DNA from: Euperipatoides rowelli
Lineage: Eukaryota; Onychophora; Udeonychophora; Euonychophora; Peripatopsidae
Direction: 5' to 3' (one strand)
DNA: 10,436 bases
Assembly: GCA_003024985.2 (NCBI GenBank)
Contig: PXIH01S0016213.1
Of this stretch, positions 1 to 9,284 are shown in pieces (position 1 is the first letter of the stretch; the number at the start of each line of letters is the position of its first letter). The translations under genes and the position numbers were made by a program. Below the pieces are notes generated by a model. That model was not told where the DNA came from. It did not search any database and saw only the letters and a list, made by a program, of their open reading frames with translations.

Positions 1-45
1 TATATATATATATATACTGTATAATATATATACTGTATATATTAA
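1..45. repeat. TA-rich microsatellite
   Basis: An alternating TA tract opens the window and is interrupted by TACTGTATA-like words that recur at about 20-bp spacing. It is simple-sequence DNA with no coding content. Its position at the very edge may mark a contig break. Confidence 0.8.
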
Positions 46-1129
46 AGTCTAATCCATCAACTATTTCGACAACAAAAAATAAACCTGCAGAAAGATTAAA
101 AATCAAAATAAATTTCGGCTTATTTATAAAAACAAAGGTATTTTTTTTTCAACGTAAAATCAAACTGTAATCGAATTTCAATAAGGAAATCTATTTGCCA
201 AAGTTATTCATCACATTAGTGGATTTTATTTATTTAAAGTAAAATCCTAATAAAATTGCACGTTTCAACCCCTGTATTTCTTGGGGTAGAAAAAAAAAAT
301 CTAATCCTTTTCAAATATTTTTGTTTTTATAAAACTTGAAACATATTTTAAAACAGTATTATCCATCTTTAATCAGATTAGGCTTTAGTATTCTTTATAC
401 TTTTCAAAATTCTCGACAAAGATTAAATTTGAATTAATTTTTTTTAGAAAAAAAAAAAATATAATATTTTGTTTAAAGCGAAGCTTTTCAGCAGAACATC
501 TTGATGTGGATTATTTGATGTGGCAGATCTTACATCATAGCAATAATAATAAATAGAGAATGAAACAGAGTTCAAAGAATTGATGAAATTGTGTTTATAC
601 TTACATCAATTTATATATGTTAAAAAAAAACTTCTAATAATTTAGTAAGTTCTTCATTTTATTGTTCAATCTGAAACGATATTAGACGGTTTATAATTAG
701 TTGCAAAAATTTACCACTAATAATCTCTGACAGCAGAAGAGTCTACATAGTAAGCACGTCATATAATTTACTTTTGAGTCATGTGATCAAAAAGGATAGC
801 AACCTTAATTTTTTTATTTCTAGTCCTAACCTTACCGTAACCCTGAACCCTAGGTCCTACTACATATTAAACCCACTATGCCCCAACCCTATGATAATCT
901 AGAGGTGAAATAATATTTTTTGATCCATTTCGAGAATTTTGACATAACTTCCGATGAAAATAGATGCACAGATGTCAAAAAACGTAGGAAAATGTAGATT
1001 ATATGAGCACTTATTAGGTTAAAATTTAGCTAGTTGGGTCCCAATTTTTATATCATTGTATATTTTTCTTTGTTTAGTTGTTATAATTATCAGTAAATAA
1101 GTATTTACCAGTAAATAAAAACTTTATTT
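46..1129. other. AT-rich non-coding DNA, no gene seen
   Basis: This stretch has many A and T homopolymer runs and stop codons in all frames. I recognise no coding motif, RNA gene or transposon terminus in it. The only distinct items are a degenerate CCTAAC-like tract (825-854) and a small repeated word, TTGATGTGG, that occurs twice near 502-524. It is probably old repeat-derived or intergenic DNA. Confidence 0.6.
825..854. repeat. Short degenerate CCTAAC (telomere-like) tract
   Basis: Five successive hexamers read CCTAAC, CTTACC, GTAACC, CTGAAC and CCTAGG. They resemble a decayed copy of the animal telomere repeat (CCCTAA)n. Further C-rich words (CCCCAACCCTA) follow near 880. The tract is short and imperfect, so it may be an interstitial telomere-like fragment or chance. 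Confidence 0.35.
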
Positions 1130-1698
1130 CAGTGTCAGACTGTCCAATGTCCATGGGCAGCTCATGGTTTAACAGTGCCCTAGTAAAGTAGGCTATGGTG
1201 CCCTTAATAAATGTTGGATAAAATCCCCCCCCCCCACACTCTTTTTTTTTAAATTCCAATTTTTTCAGACTTTAAAATCTACTGGTTAAGTGGATTATCA
1301 TCAGTATTATAAATATTAATACAGTCATTATATCATCTTTTAAATGAAAAGAAAATTATAAAATTTAAAGGTCTGTCACAATATAAATTATAATCTGAAT
1401 ATATAAATCAAATGTCTGTCTGTATGTATGTATACAGACATTCGATTTTATATACAACAAATTATAATTTATATTTTGACATGTGCTTTAATTTTTATAA
1501 TTTTATTTTCATTTAAAAGATGATAATGCTGATGCTACTCCACTTAACTAATAGATTTTAAAGTATTTAAAAAAAGGTCAATAAAACAAAAAAAAAAAAA
1601 TAAGGGAAAAAATTCTACCGATATTTATTAAGGACACCATAGCCTACTTTACCAGGGCACTATTAAACTGTGCACTGTCTATGGACAGTCTAACAATA
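1130..1698. mobile_element. Long inverted repeat (foldback / MITE-like element)
   Basis: The sequence from about 1134 to 1416 returns as its reverse complement from about 1694 back to 1424. The best block pairs 1174-1212 with 1623-1661, 39 bp with two mismatches. Matching continues inward through AT-rich DNA to a tip where AATGTCTGT meets ACAGACATT around 1410-1443. The left arm carries about 20 extra bases near 1310-1330, next to a repeated ATCATC word, and an 11-bp C-run (1225-1235). The right arm has an A-run at the corresponding place. The outer ends read CAGTGTCAGAC on the left and TATTGTTAGAC on the right (reverse complement). No convincing target-site duplication was found, so the family and exact borders are uncertain. 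No transposase is encoded. A transcript could fold into a hairpin of more than 500 nt. Confidence 0.8.
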
Positions 1699-2390
1699 TA
1701 TGAATGTAACTATGTGCTATACATATTATTATGCATTTACAATTATAGTTTCTCTATACAAATCTCACCCATTTGACTAATCTGCATTAAAGTTGGCATA
1801 TTTACTATTTAAAACCCAGAAAAGAACATTAACTATATTTTGACCTAGATCAACAGAAGTCAGGTAACAACCAGGTAATTAAATGTATGTATATATGTTA
1901 TCCTACACAATTCTCAGCAATTTAGTCAATATTATTAAATAACAAGTTCATCCTTCCCCCCCCCCACACACACATTATTCTAGATAATTTCTGTATAACA
2001 TTCTTTAGTTTAAAATGTGTATTTAATGAATACTTTGTGAAATACTACAAGATGAATTGCCTGCATTGAAATATGATAATTTCAGTATAAAATGTATATT
2101 TTAATAATAGTTTATGTAACAATATTTATGGTACAGATGTGGAAAAACAACAGTAATTGCCTATGCTTTTGGGTAACAAAATATGAATTATAAAATTCTA
2201 AAAAAAAAAAAAAAAACATATTGTTTTAAACTGCAAGTATACGATTTCAGCTAATAGTAATTGGTAATAAATTATAGTTTAGTAAATGATGCTATAGATA
2301 ACAGAGGATCAGGCAACATCGTCCAATTAAAAACTAGTAATCTATAATATTTTATTGTGTAGAGATTCAATTTTATAATTAAATTATATT
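1699..2390. other. AT-rich non-coding DNA, no gene seen
   Basis: Between the foldback repeat and the hAT-like terminus there is only AT-rich sequence with A-runs (for example near 2200-2216) and one C-run/CA repeat. No open frame of note, RNA gene or protein motif was found on either strand. Confidence 0.6.
1956..1974. repeat. C-run followed by CA microsatellite
   Basis: Ten C residues (1956-1965) are followed by an ACACACACA tract. A similar C-run followed by ACAC occurs in the left arm of the foldback repeat at 1225-1239. Confidence 0.8.
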
Positions 2391-2398
2391 ATCAATGC
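2391..2398 (+). repeat. 8-bp target-site duplication, left copy (hAT-like element)
   Basis: ATCAATGC directly abuts the CAGAGTTGTA terminus at 2399. The partner ATTAATGC lies at 9295-9302, directly outside the inverted terminus at 9285-9294. They match at 7 of 8 positions, and the one difference is a C/T transition. An 8-bp duplication is the length made by hAT transposases. Confidence 0.65.
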
Positions 2399-2408
2399 CA
2401 GAGTTGTA
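2399..2408 (+). repeat. hAT-like terminal inverted repeat, left
   Basis: CAGAGTTGTA is the exact reverse complement of 9285-9294. The CAGAG start is usual for hAT termini. Confidence 0.65.
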
Positions 2409-2427
2409 TTCAAGTGCTTCCTGACAA

Positions 2428-3008
2428 GTCTCAAATCGACTCTCAAGTCTCTACCTTCAAGTCTCAAGTTGAGTCTCAAGTACCTATCTTCAAGTTAAAG
2501 TCTCAAATCCCTACCTTCAGGTCTCAAGTAGGGTGTAAAGTCCCTATTGTCAAGTCTCAAGTCGAGTCTTAAGTCCTTACCTTCAAGTCTCAAGTCATGT
2601 TTCAAGTACCTACCATCAAGTCTCAAGTCTCTATCTTCAAGTCTCAAGTAGGGTTTCAAGTCCCTATTGTCAAGTCACAAGTCGAGTCTTAATTCCTTAC
2701 CTTCAAGTCTCAAGTCATATTTCAAGTCCCTACCATCAAGTCTCAAGTCTCTACCTTCAAGTCTCAAGTCAAGTCTCAAATCCATACCTTCAAGTCTCAA
2801 GTAGGGTTTCAAGTCCCTATTGTCAAGTCTCAAGTCTTCAAGTGTCAAGTTGAGTCTTAAGTCCTTACCTTCAAGTCTCAAGTCAAGTCTCAATTCCATA
2901 CTTCAAATCTCAAGTCATGTTTCAAGTCCCTACCATCAAGTTTCAAATCTCTATCTTCAAGTCTCAAGTTGAGTCTTACGTCCCTACCTTGAAGTCTCAA
3001 GTCCTTAC
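2428..3008. repeat. 33-bp minisatellite with 120-bp higher-order period
   Basis: The array resolves into units of three parts: a 10-bp GTCTCAAGTC, a 12-bp middle such as GAGTCTTAAGTC, and an 11-bp CCTACCTTCAA. A short 21-bp form lacks the 12-bp middle. Variants occur in fixed order: A (AGTAGGGTTT... with CTATTGTCAA), B (CGAGTCTTAAGTC), C (CATGTTTCAAGTC with CTACCATCAA), and the short D. A-B-C-D spans exactly 120 bp at 2521-2640 and again at 2641-2760. A third round (A at 2794, B at 2827 with 15 extra bases, C at 2907, D at 2940) is interrupted by an extra unit type at 2761-2793 and 2875-2906. Ragged units extend to about 3030. The array begins 20 bp inside the hAT-like terminus, so it appears to be an expanded subterminal region. 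Confidence 0.93.
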
Positions 3009-3523
3009 AAGCAGCTTCAAGTCAAGTCTTAAAGATTGGTTACCAAACTGCATTAAATAAAACAAGAGTTTTTTTTTTAAAACAAAACTTACACAATTAA
3101 AATATTATACTGGAAAACAAAATACACGGATAATTTAATCCAAAATCCAAATGCATCAATTTAGAACACACAACCCTCTCACACATTCAGTATGATTCAT
3201 TTTCAGCTTATAATGAGACAACTGGTCTTGCTTACAAAAATTTACTTTGTATCTAAGTGTAAATGAATACAGTAAATTCATCAATACATTTTCTGCATCA
3301 AATACTCCCACACCTCCTTGCATGATGGTAGATAATATCTAATGTATCCGTTGATTAAAAGTAAACAAGTTGCTTTCAAAATAGTTATCCTTCTAATTAA
3401 ACAATCAGCAAATATTAGCTGTAATAGAAATTTAAAAGCTAACAACATACTGATTTCAACATAAAACAAAAGTCATGCTTTCAAACATTTCAGCTCGAAA
3501 CCCTACCATGACGTAAAGTGAAG
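3009..3523. other. Interior of hAT-like element, no gene seen
   Basis: This AT-rich stretch lies between the minisatellite and the LINE insertion point. The longest reverse-strand frame (3281-3469, 62 codons) is hydrophobic and has no hAT dimerisation or zinc-finger (BED) motif that I can recognise. I treat the stretch as non-coding. Confidence 0.55.
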
Positions 3524-3540
3524 GTCATCAAAACTATCAA
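3524..3540 (+). repeat. 17-bp target-site duplication, left copy (LINE)
   Basis: GTCATCAAAACTATCAA matches 8804-8820 at 16 of 17 positions, and flanking similarity stops on both sides. The pair brackets all LINE coding remains (about 4048-8690). The length is typical of LINE target-primed insertion. Confidence 0.7.
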
Positions 3541-4047
3541 AGTTGAGTACAGTGAGTAGTCTACTGAATTGCTATTATATTTATTTATTTATTTTTAATT
3601 TCATTAAAGCGTATTGAGTTGGTGCAATTCCATTTCTTTTAAAAAAACAATCTCTTTTCTAATTTAATATTACCTGTATAATAATGGGCACAGAAGTCTA
3701 AAATATAAATGTTTGATGTGCTAACTTTCCTAATAAATATAAGTGTGGCAGATATGAATACATTTAAAATAAAAAAAGTAAATAAAAGTAATTTCTTAAT
3801 ACCCTTCTTACNATTGATCATCAAACTGCAAAGCAATAAATCCTCCCATTTGATAAAAAGCAAGTCATAAACTACGTCCTCAGGTGTGAACTTCAGAATG
3901 AACAAAATTTTAAACTCAATCCTAATATTTTTTTCTTATACCATTATTCACCTTTTGATATTCTGCTCCATTCCATACCAGGCTCTCTTTTGGATCGGTA
4001 AGTTAGCCTTTTAGGCGTATTTAACCGAGTTAAATTAATTAGTTCTA
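3541..4047 (+). other. Presumed LINE 5' untranslated region
   Basis: This region runs from the end of the left target-site copy to the ORF1 start codon. It has a TTTA microsatellite (about 3577-3595) and one ambiguous base (N at 3812). The reverse-strand open frame at 3639-3905 shows no known motif and is probably chance. No promoter motif could be identified. Confidence 0.5.
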
Positions 4048-5538
4048 ATGGATATGATTTCAAGTATTACAACCGCTATGTTTAATTCTATGGCTACTAG
4101 TCAGGTCCATAACCTACAGGTAACACTAGAACTGACTACTGAGCAAATAAAATTACAAAAACCTATATATTATTGGACAAATCAATTCTAATTTATGATG
4201 ACTTTTAATATTACCATATTTTGTATATTGGATAATTTTAAATTAATAATTTTAAATATTCAAGACCTATTCAAACATTTAATTCAACTAAATTTAATCA
4301 ATAAAGTCACTGCTCTATATCAACTAAGTAATCCAGCGTTTTATTATATTGATTCACATCTCCTTATGAAGCAAACAAATTTCAAAATGCTTCTAATTTA
4401 ATTTTGAATATGACAACTTATTTTCTTCCTCAAATAAAATTTGTAAAATTATAATATAAAAAGTACCTATAGCTACCTTAAAGGAATATTTGCCTACTAT
4501 ACTTAAACAATGGGGTGACATATCCAGTGGATATGTCACCCTACAAATTTACTATCTCCATCTATCAGAGATGGGGAATATTATCCTCCCTCTCTCCAAA
4601 TAACTTACAAATTCCCAATGGTAAACTCTGTGCCACCGACCAAACTACTATTCTATTTAAAATGAAAAATGATATCTAATACTAGATATTCCTTATTTTA
4701 TAAGAATCAGAAGCCTTAGGGTGTATCGACATATAGCAAATCGACCACATGTTTGCTTCCATTGTGAGAGTGTTAACATCTCATATCTGCTTACCCCATG
4801 TGTTATTGTCCCCATTGTAAGGGGATAAAATCCCTACATCATATATGTATGCCCTACTATGCTCCCAAAAATGGGTCTAGTGGTTAAAAACTGGACAATT
4901 ATACTCCAGAAAATACAAGAGGATGAAATAGTTGAGATATATGCTGAGAGTCTATACACTAATAATGCCACATTAATTACATCTCATCAATTGGGTGTAC
5001 CACAATTATCAGAACTACCCAAGGGTTACTTCATCATCTATAACTGATATCTCAATTGACCCCCACCCCTACTTTACAGTCCAATGATATAAAAGATATA
5101 GCAATAATCAATTTCAGCTTAACAAACAAATTAGTGAAAAAAATATTAATACATAATTATCTTATCCTGGTCAACCTTCTTTTTCTACCAATCAATTAGA
5201 CATAACAGATGCTCAATCCTTAGATAACACTGATTTAAGTAAACTAAAAGAAAAGCCTGGGGAAAAAATCTTCTAAATTAAAAAAAAAGAAAAAAAAAAA
5301 CCCAAGCTACAAATCTCTGATGATGGAGCCAAGGAGGTTGAAGACCACTCCCCCTACAATTGTCACTTTACCTCCTGCCCAGCTCTTTATAAATATTGAT
5401 TTTGCTGATCTTTATGATGAAAACAATACTAATACATCATCTGAGGAATCAAGTGGAATGCAAGAACAGAGTATAAATTTACTATCTCCATCTATCATCT
5501 ATCAAATGACAATCCCTACTTCAATTTATAATCAATAA
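4048..5538 (+). pseudogene. LINE ORF1 (gag-like, zinc-knuckle) pseudogene
   Basis: LINE ORF1 proteins bind the element RNA and form the particle. The best start is ATG 4048: the frame runs to TAA 4189-4191 and then stays open, in the same phase, from 4195 to 4401, so one stop interrupts a longer N-terminal frame. Later parts shift frame. A Cys/His region follows: CFHC at 4754-4765 in one frame, then CYCPHC with HHIC at 4801-4848 in another, consistent with damaged gag-type knuckles. Another fragment (4859-5047) is open but shifted. A Lys-rich stretch lies at 5249-5300, and the last open piece (5320-5538) is Ser/Thr/Glu-rich and acidic around DLYDENN. ORF2 starts almost at once. The ORF1 label rests on position and Cys/His content; no full domain is intact. 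Confidence 0.6.
4513..4541. other. Perfect 13-bp stem with 3-nt loop
   Basis: GGGTGACATATCC at 4513-4525 and GGATATGTCACCC at 4529-4541 are exact reverse complements separated by AGT. The palindrome lies within LINE ORF1, where the local frame reads QWGDISSGYVTL. It may be a chance property of that coding stretch or an RNA structure. Confidence 0.75.
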
Positions 5539-5539
5539 A

Positions 5540-8500
5540 AATATAAACATTGCCCTATTGCAAGAAACCAAACTGGTCAATTACCTTAACAACCTTTGGA
5601 AGTTCTGCTCTTTTTCATATAATTTATTATCTGTGGGTCATATTAAATCTTCATTAAGAGTAGCTACAATTATATTAGTACATCTCTGCTCAAATCTAAT
5701 CCTATTACATTCTTCACCAGCTCTAGACTCCTTATAATTAAGACTGAATTGGACTCTGAACCATTTCTCATCTTTACTTTGTATGGTCATAAGCCCCAAC
5801 TGTTCACAACAATTTATTCCTACAAAGTATTTTATGTGCCAATCATTATCACAATATTATTATAGGTGAAGATTTTAATATGCTTTACTTTTCAACCTCC
5901 AAATGGGTATCAAATTGGATAAGCTGTTTTTCCTAAGAAATTTTGCTTCTTACCAAGTGATGGACCACTTTCCAACTCATTATATTGTTCAATCTTCTTT
6001 ACGGATTTACTATATCCTTACTTCAAACCCCTTTTTCTCAATGCTCATATGTAACTATTGCCAATCATACATCTGATCACTTCACTTTAGTAGGCCAGTT
6101 GGCATTTACATTATTTTCTCAACATGATTATGTCTGTCACAGAAAAATATTTATACTTTGTTCATCCAGCATTTCCTTTTGAGATTGATAATTGGAATGC
6201 CATGTATGTCATCATGTATAAGGCATTGACGCAACCCTCCTGTCTTTATCATGAATGGTCTAAAATTAAAAAAAAAATTATAACTATTTGTCACCTCTAA
6301 ATAAACAATATAGTATGAGTCTAAGATCCCAAATTATTTTTATCCATCAAGACCTTGAATTCAATACCAATTTAAATACAATAATCATCAGCTCATCACT
6401 ACATGGAAAATTAAGATTGAACAACTTTAAGATAACACTATTAAATTAATTGAGTACCAAAAAAAAAAACAAGAATATTGTCCTAAATAAACAAGCTCTA
6501 TCTGCATTAATTTCTACAAACATTATTAATAGATTTTAAGATTACCTAAATACATTAATGCTGTTCAAACTAAAGATGGAATCGAAACTGCTTATGCTAT
6601 GTATAAAACATTGATAGACCACTTCAATGCATCATTTGATACCAGTGTTCCTCACATCCTAAGTGTCAATCCTGCAGTTGTTTTTAACAAATCTACATAA
6701 AATGACACTTCCACCCTTTTTACTCATTATATCATTGACCAGCAATTGGCTAAGATCAATAAGAAATCTTCTCACAGTCCTGATGGCTGTTCAACAAAGT
6801 TTATCATTAATAATTTAAACACATATTTTAATTACTGTGATTCATCAAATTTAATTGGCCAACTCCATATTGATTTGTACTTCATACTTTTTGATAAAAC
6901 TGAATTTTAACCAACACCACCTCATCAACTACCTTATGCCATGCCTATTGATCATAGTCGACCCATAAATATTGAAAACATGGATGCCAGGATTTATGCT
7001 GCCATTTTGAACAGCAATCTTACAAAATTTCTTCTACCAGTTATTAATCCCTATAAGTTTGCTCTTAGGGGATGAACCATTCTTACCCTTTTTAGAGAAA
7101 TATGTTAATTTTATAAAGGAAAAAAGTTTACTGCTTCTCTTGTTATTTTCATTGATTTAAGAAAAGCATACTATAGTGTTAATTTACCTTATCTCATTAA
7201 ACTAATAACAACTCAAATACATCAGCTAAATTTAGCCAATGCAATCATTAATTATATTATATAAAAGATTGCTTTATTAAAAAAGGCACACGACTGTATA
7301 GAAAATTTTTCATCTGATGAGTTCTCACTCAGGGATCTCCCCCTGAGTGCCAATCTATTTGCTTGGTATGTCAATAATTTATTGAATAACCTTCAACATA
7401 ATCTTACAGGGAGTATATGTCCTCATGGCTGACAACCCTACTAGGATTATTGCTTATGCAGATGATTTGCTTGTTATATGTATTAATCTTGAAGAAGGTG
7501 AGATGAATGTTGACAACATTCAGTCCTTCTCATATGAAACAGAACCAAAATTAATCTATCCAAAAGTTCTATCAATTAGCTGACCTTAAGCTCATTTCCC
7601 AAAGAAGTACCTTACCTTACTTTATCATTTCATATGTCCTCAAGCAAGATCTATTATTCAAACTGACTTACTGCACATAGTTAATAAGATTTACCTTATC
7701 ACTAAAAATGTAACCCTGTCTATATTATTACATATTAAAATCATCATTATGATATGCATACCTAAAATATTATTCTACATACCACATTTTGCTTCCACCA
7801 AACAATTTATCACCACATGAACTTCTTCCTTGACTAGGATAATATGGAAGGTAATTTGACCCTCAATGATAAGAGGAAGATCTACTATCATTTCTCTAAG
7901 GGTGGCCTAGGCTTATTGATCCATCTCTATTCATTGCTATGGTTCAAGCCAACACTATCACACACTTCATACACTTTTGTGACTGTAATGATATTGTTCT
8001 TGTAGACCTTCCCACTGGTAACTCCCTCTGAGCTACCTCACCAAATCTATCATTTGGAAGCCATATCAAACTCATTTTAATTTCATTGATGACTTACCTC
8101 ATGGCATAATCTTTCCTGTCATCAAATACAAAACCGTTCATGACTACTTATATCATCAGATGGCCACCAGTCCACTAATAGCTGGTCACAATAAATTTTA
8201 ATATCTAATTTAGTCAAGTCTTTCTTTCTACCAAATATAATTGACTTTTCAATTAAACTACCCTACAAATCTTTACCTACTAGGAAACATCTTGTAAAAA
8301 AATGTAATTTTAATTTTGATATGACTTGACGTGTCTTCTGTAATTTTCAGAAAGATACTGATCAACCCTTCCTTAAATGCTCTTATTTTACCCAAACTAG
8401 AATTTTGATTGACAAAATGCTACATACAAACCTAAATTCCTATTTTAATCCTGTGTAATATTCATAAGATTAAAAGTTGTCTCCTCGTACTTTGTCTATT

Positions 8501-8690
8501 TATATTATGGAACATTAGATGACTTTTCATTATTCAGAATATTAAGGTTATTCCACTTTCTTATTTGAAAACGTCATTAACTAATTTTGGGAACAAAGAG
8601 AAACTCTATTTAAAATCTGACTTTTGTGATAGTTATTGGAATGAGAATTCTTTACCTATTGCTCATTTTAAAAGGTAACCATATGTTTAA
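5540..8690 (+). pseudogene. LINE ORF2: APE endonuclease / reverse transcriptase pseudogene
   Basis: In an active LINE this protein nicks the target and reverse-transcribes the element RNA there. Endonuclease remains: NIALLQET (5546-5569), GEDFN (5865-5879) and HTSDHFTL (6066-6089) hold the metal-binding Glu, the Asp/Asn pair and the terminal Asp-His. The spacing between GEDFN and SDH is short, suggesting a deletion. A linker follows with DGIETAYAMY (6575) and SPDG (6776-6787). RT blocks: RPI at 6959-6967, FIDLRKAYYSV at 7148-7180 (first catalytic Asp kept), QGSP at 7330-7341, YADD at 7455-7466 (catalytic pair kept), and KGGLGL at 7898-7915. A Cys motif (FCNFQKD...FLKC) lies at 8336-8380. Much of 6541-7325 keeps one frame, with stops; elsewhere frames shift often. 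Too little of residues 1-25 remains to place a start codon. Confidence 0.88.
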
Positions 8691-8803
8691 TTCCTCCTCC
8701 TTATACATTCCTAGTTTTACCTTATAATTATTCTCCTACTGATCCTAACCTTTTTTGTATTATAGTTAATTTTGTCTAAGAATTTTTTTTTTTTTAAAAG
8801 GAA
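8691..8803 (+). other. LINE 3' region with T-run
   Basis: A pyrimidine-rich stretch ends in 13 T residues (8783-8795) and AAAAGGAA, just before the right target-site copy. An expected poly(A) tail or short tandem tail is not evident. Confidence 0.5.
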
Positions 8804-8820
8804 GTCATAAAAACTATCAA
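8804..8820 (+). repeat. 17-bp target-site duplication, right copy (LINE)
   Basis: GTCATAAAAACTATCAA matches 3524-3540 with a single C/A difference and sits just after the LINE 3' region. Confidence 0.7.
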
Positions 8821-9257
8821 GATGTGTCTTGCTTTTGACTAACAAATAAAAGAAATTAAATATTATTATTGAAACAATCAATCATATTTTCTAAACATGT
8901 TTTACCTTTTTTTCCTCATTTTGTCTTCCTATCATAGTTCGACGGTGGGTAAATGCGGTTCCTATTTCAATATACTAAGGGGGCGCTGGCTGTTGTGTCT
9001 ATCTGTTATTGAATTTAACAACTTGAAATTAAGTTTAATGATTTTCTTTTGAATTAAACAAATAAGGAAAACATATCTCATTTGTACTCATTGATGAGGG
9101 ACAAACTGTATTATATAATAATTGCTTTCCACTTTTTTTAAGGACTATTATTAAGAATAAAAAAGGAAAGCAAGATAAATCCATAGAGTTGATCTGTTTA
9201 AATCAGCAAGACACAAATGGAGTTGCGAATATTCATCTCAAGTTAAGTCATAGAAGC
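8821..9257. other. Interior of hAT-like element, no gene seen
   Basis: This is the continuation of the DNA found left of 3524 once the LINE is removed. It is AT-rich apart from a GC-rich word around 8979-8990 (GGGGGCGCTGG). No transposase motif or other coding signal was recognised. Confidence 0.55.
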
Positions 9258-9284
9258 GACTTAAGTCTGACTCGAGTCCGAGTC
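9258..9284. repeat. Subterminal palindromic words of hAT-like right end
   Basis: Two perfect 10-bp palindromes, GACTTAAGTC (9258-9267) and GACTCGAGTC (9269-9278), followed by CGAGTC, lie immediately inside the right terminus. The same words (CGAGTC, CTTAAGTC) make up the minisatellite at the left end. hAT transposases commonly bind repeated subterminal motifs, so these may be old binding sites. Confidence 0.55.

Larger units (their letters stand above)
3541..8803 (+). mobile_element. Full-length but decayed L1-like LINE retrotransposon
   Basis: The element is bracketed by the 17-bp direct repeat. Its order is a leader of about 500 bp, ORF1 with zinc-knuckle remains, ORF2 with APE endonuclease, reverse transcriptase and a C-terminal Cys motif, then a short 3' region. 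Total length of about 5.3 kb and two ORFs fit a complete L1-like element. Zinc knuckles in ORF1 and the L1-type RT motifs (RPI block, YADD, GGLGL) suggest the L1/Tx1 group. The 3' end is not a simple poly(A): it is a 13-T run followed by AAAAGGAA. Both ORFs have many stops and frameshifts, so it is inactive. It lies inside the hAT-like element, so it inserted later. Confidence 0.8.

Noticed and set aside
1074-1259. Reverse-strand 61-codon frame
   Set aside because: It lies over the left arm of the foldback repeat, begins in a C-run/A-run stretch and has no recognisable domain.
1122-1706. 8-bp target-site duplication around the foldback repeat
   Set aside because: The flanks CTTTATTT and TATGAATG do not match, and shifting the borders by a few bases gave no convincing pair.
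2675-2899. Repeat protein gene on the reverse strand
   Set aside because: The frame exists only because the repeat length is divisible by three. There is no upstream context or non-repeat coding sequence, so it is not listed as a gene.
2428-3008. CRISPR array
   Set aside because: Units are directly adjacent with no unique spacers, and the rest of the window is animal-type DNA; this is a minisatellite.
3000-3060. hAT right terminus just after the minisatellite
   Set aside because: A small element ending here would need TACAACTCTG; the sequence GGTTACCAAACTGC is a poor match and has no matching octamer, while 9285-9302 fits exactly.
3281-3905. Two reverse-strand frames (3281-3469 and 3639-3905)
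   Set aside because: Both are short, hydrophobic and rich in residues expected from AT-rich DNA. One spans an ambiguous base. No hAT transposase or other motif was seen.
5540-8690. Active reverse transcriptase gene
   Set aside because: Motifs are present but separated by many stops and frame changes; no long open frame remains.
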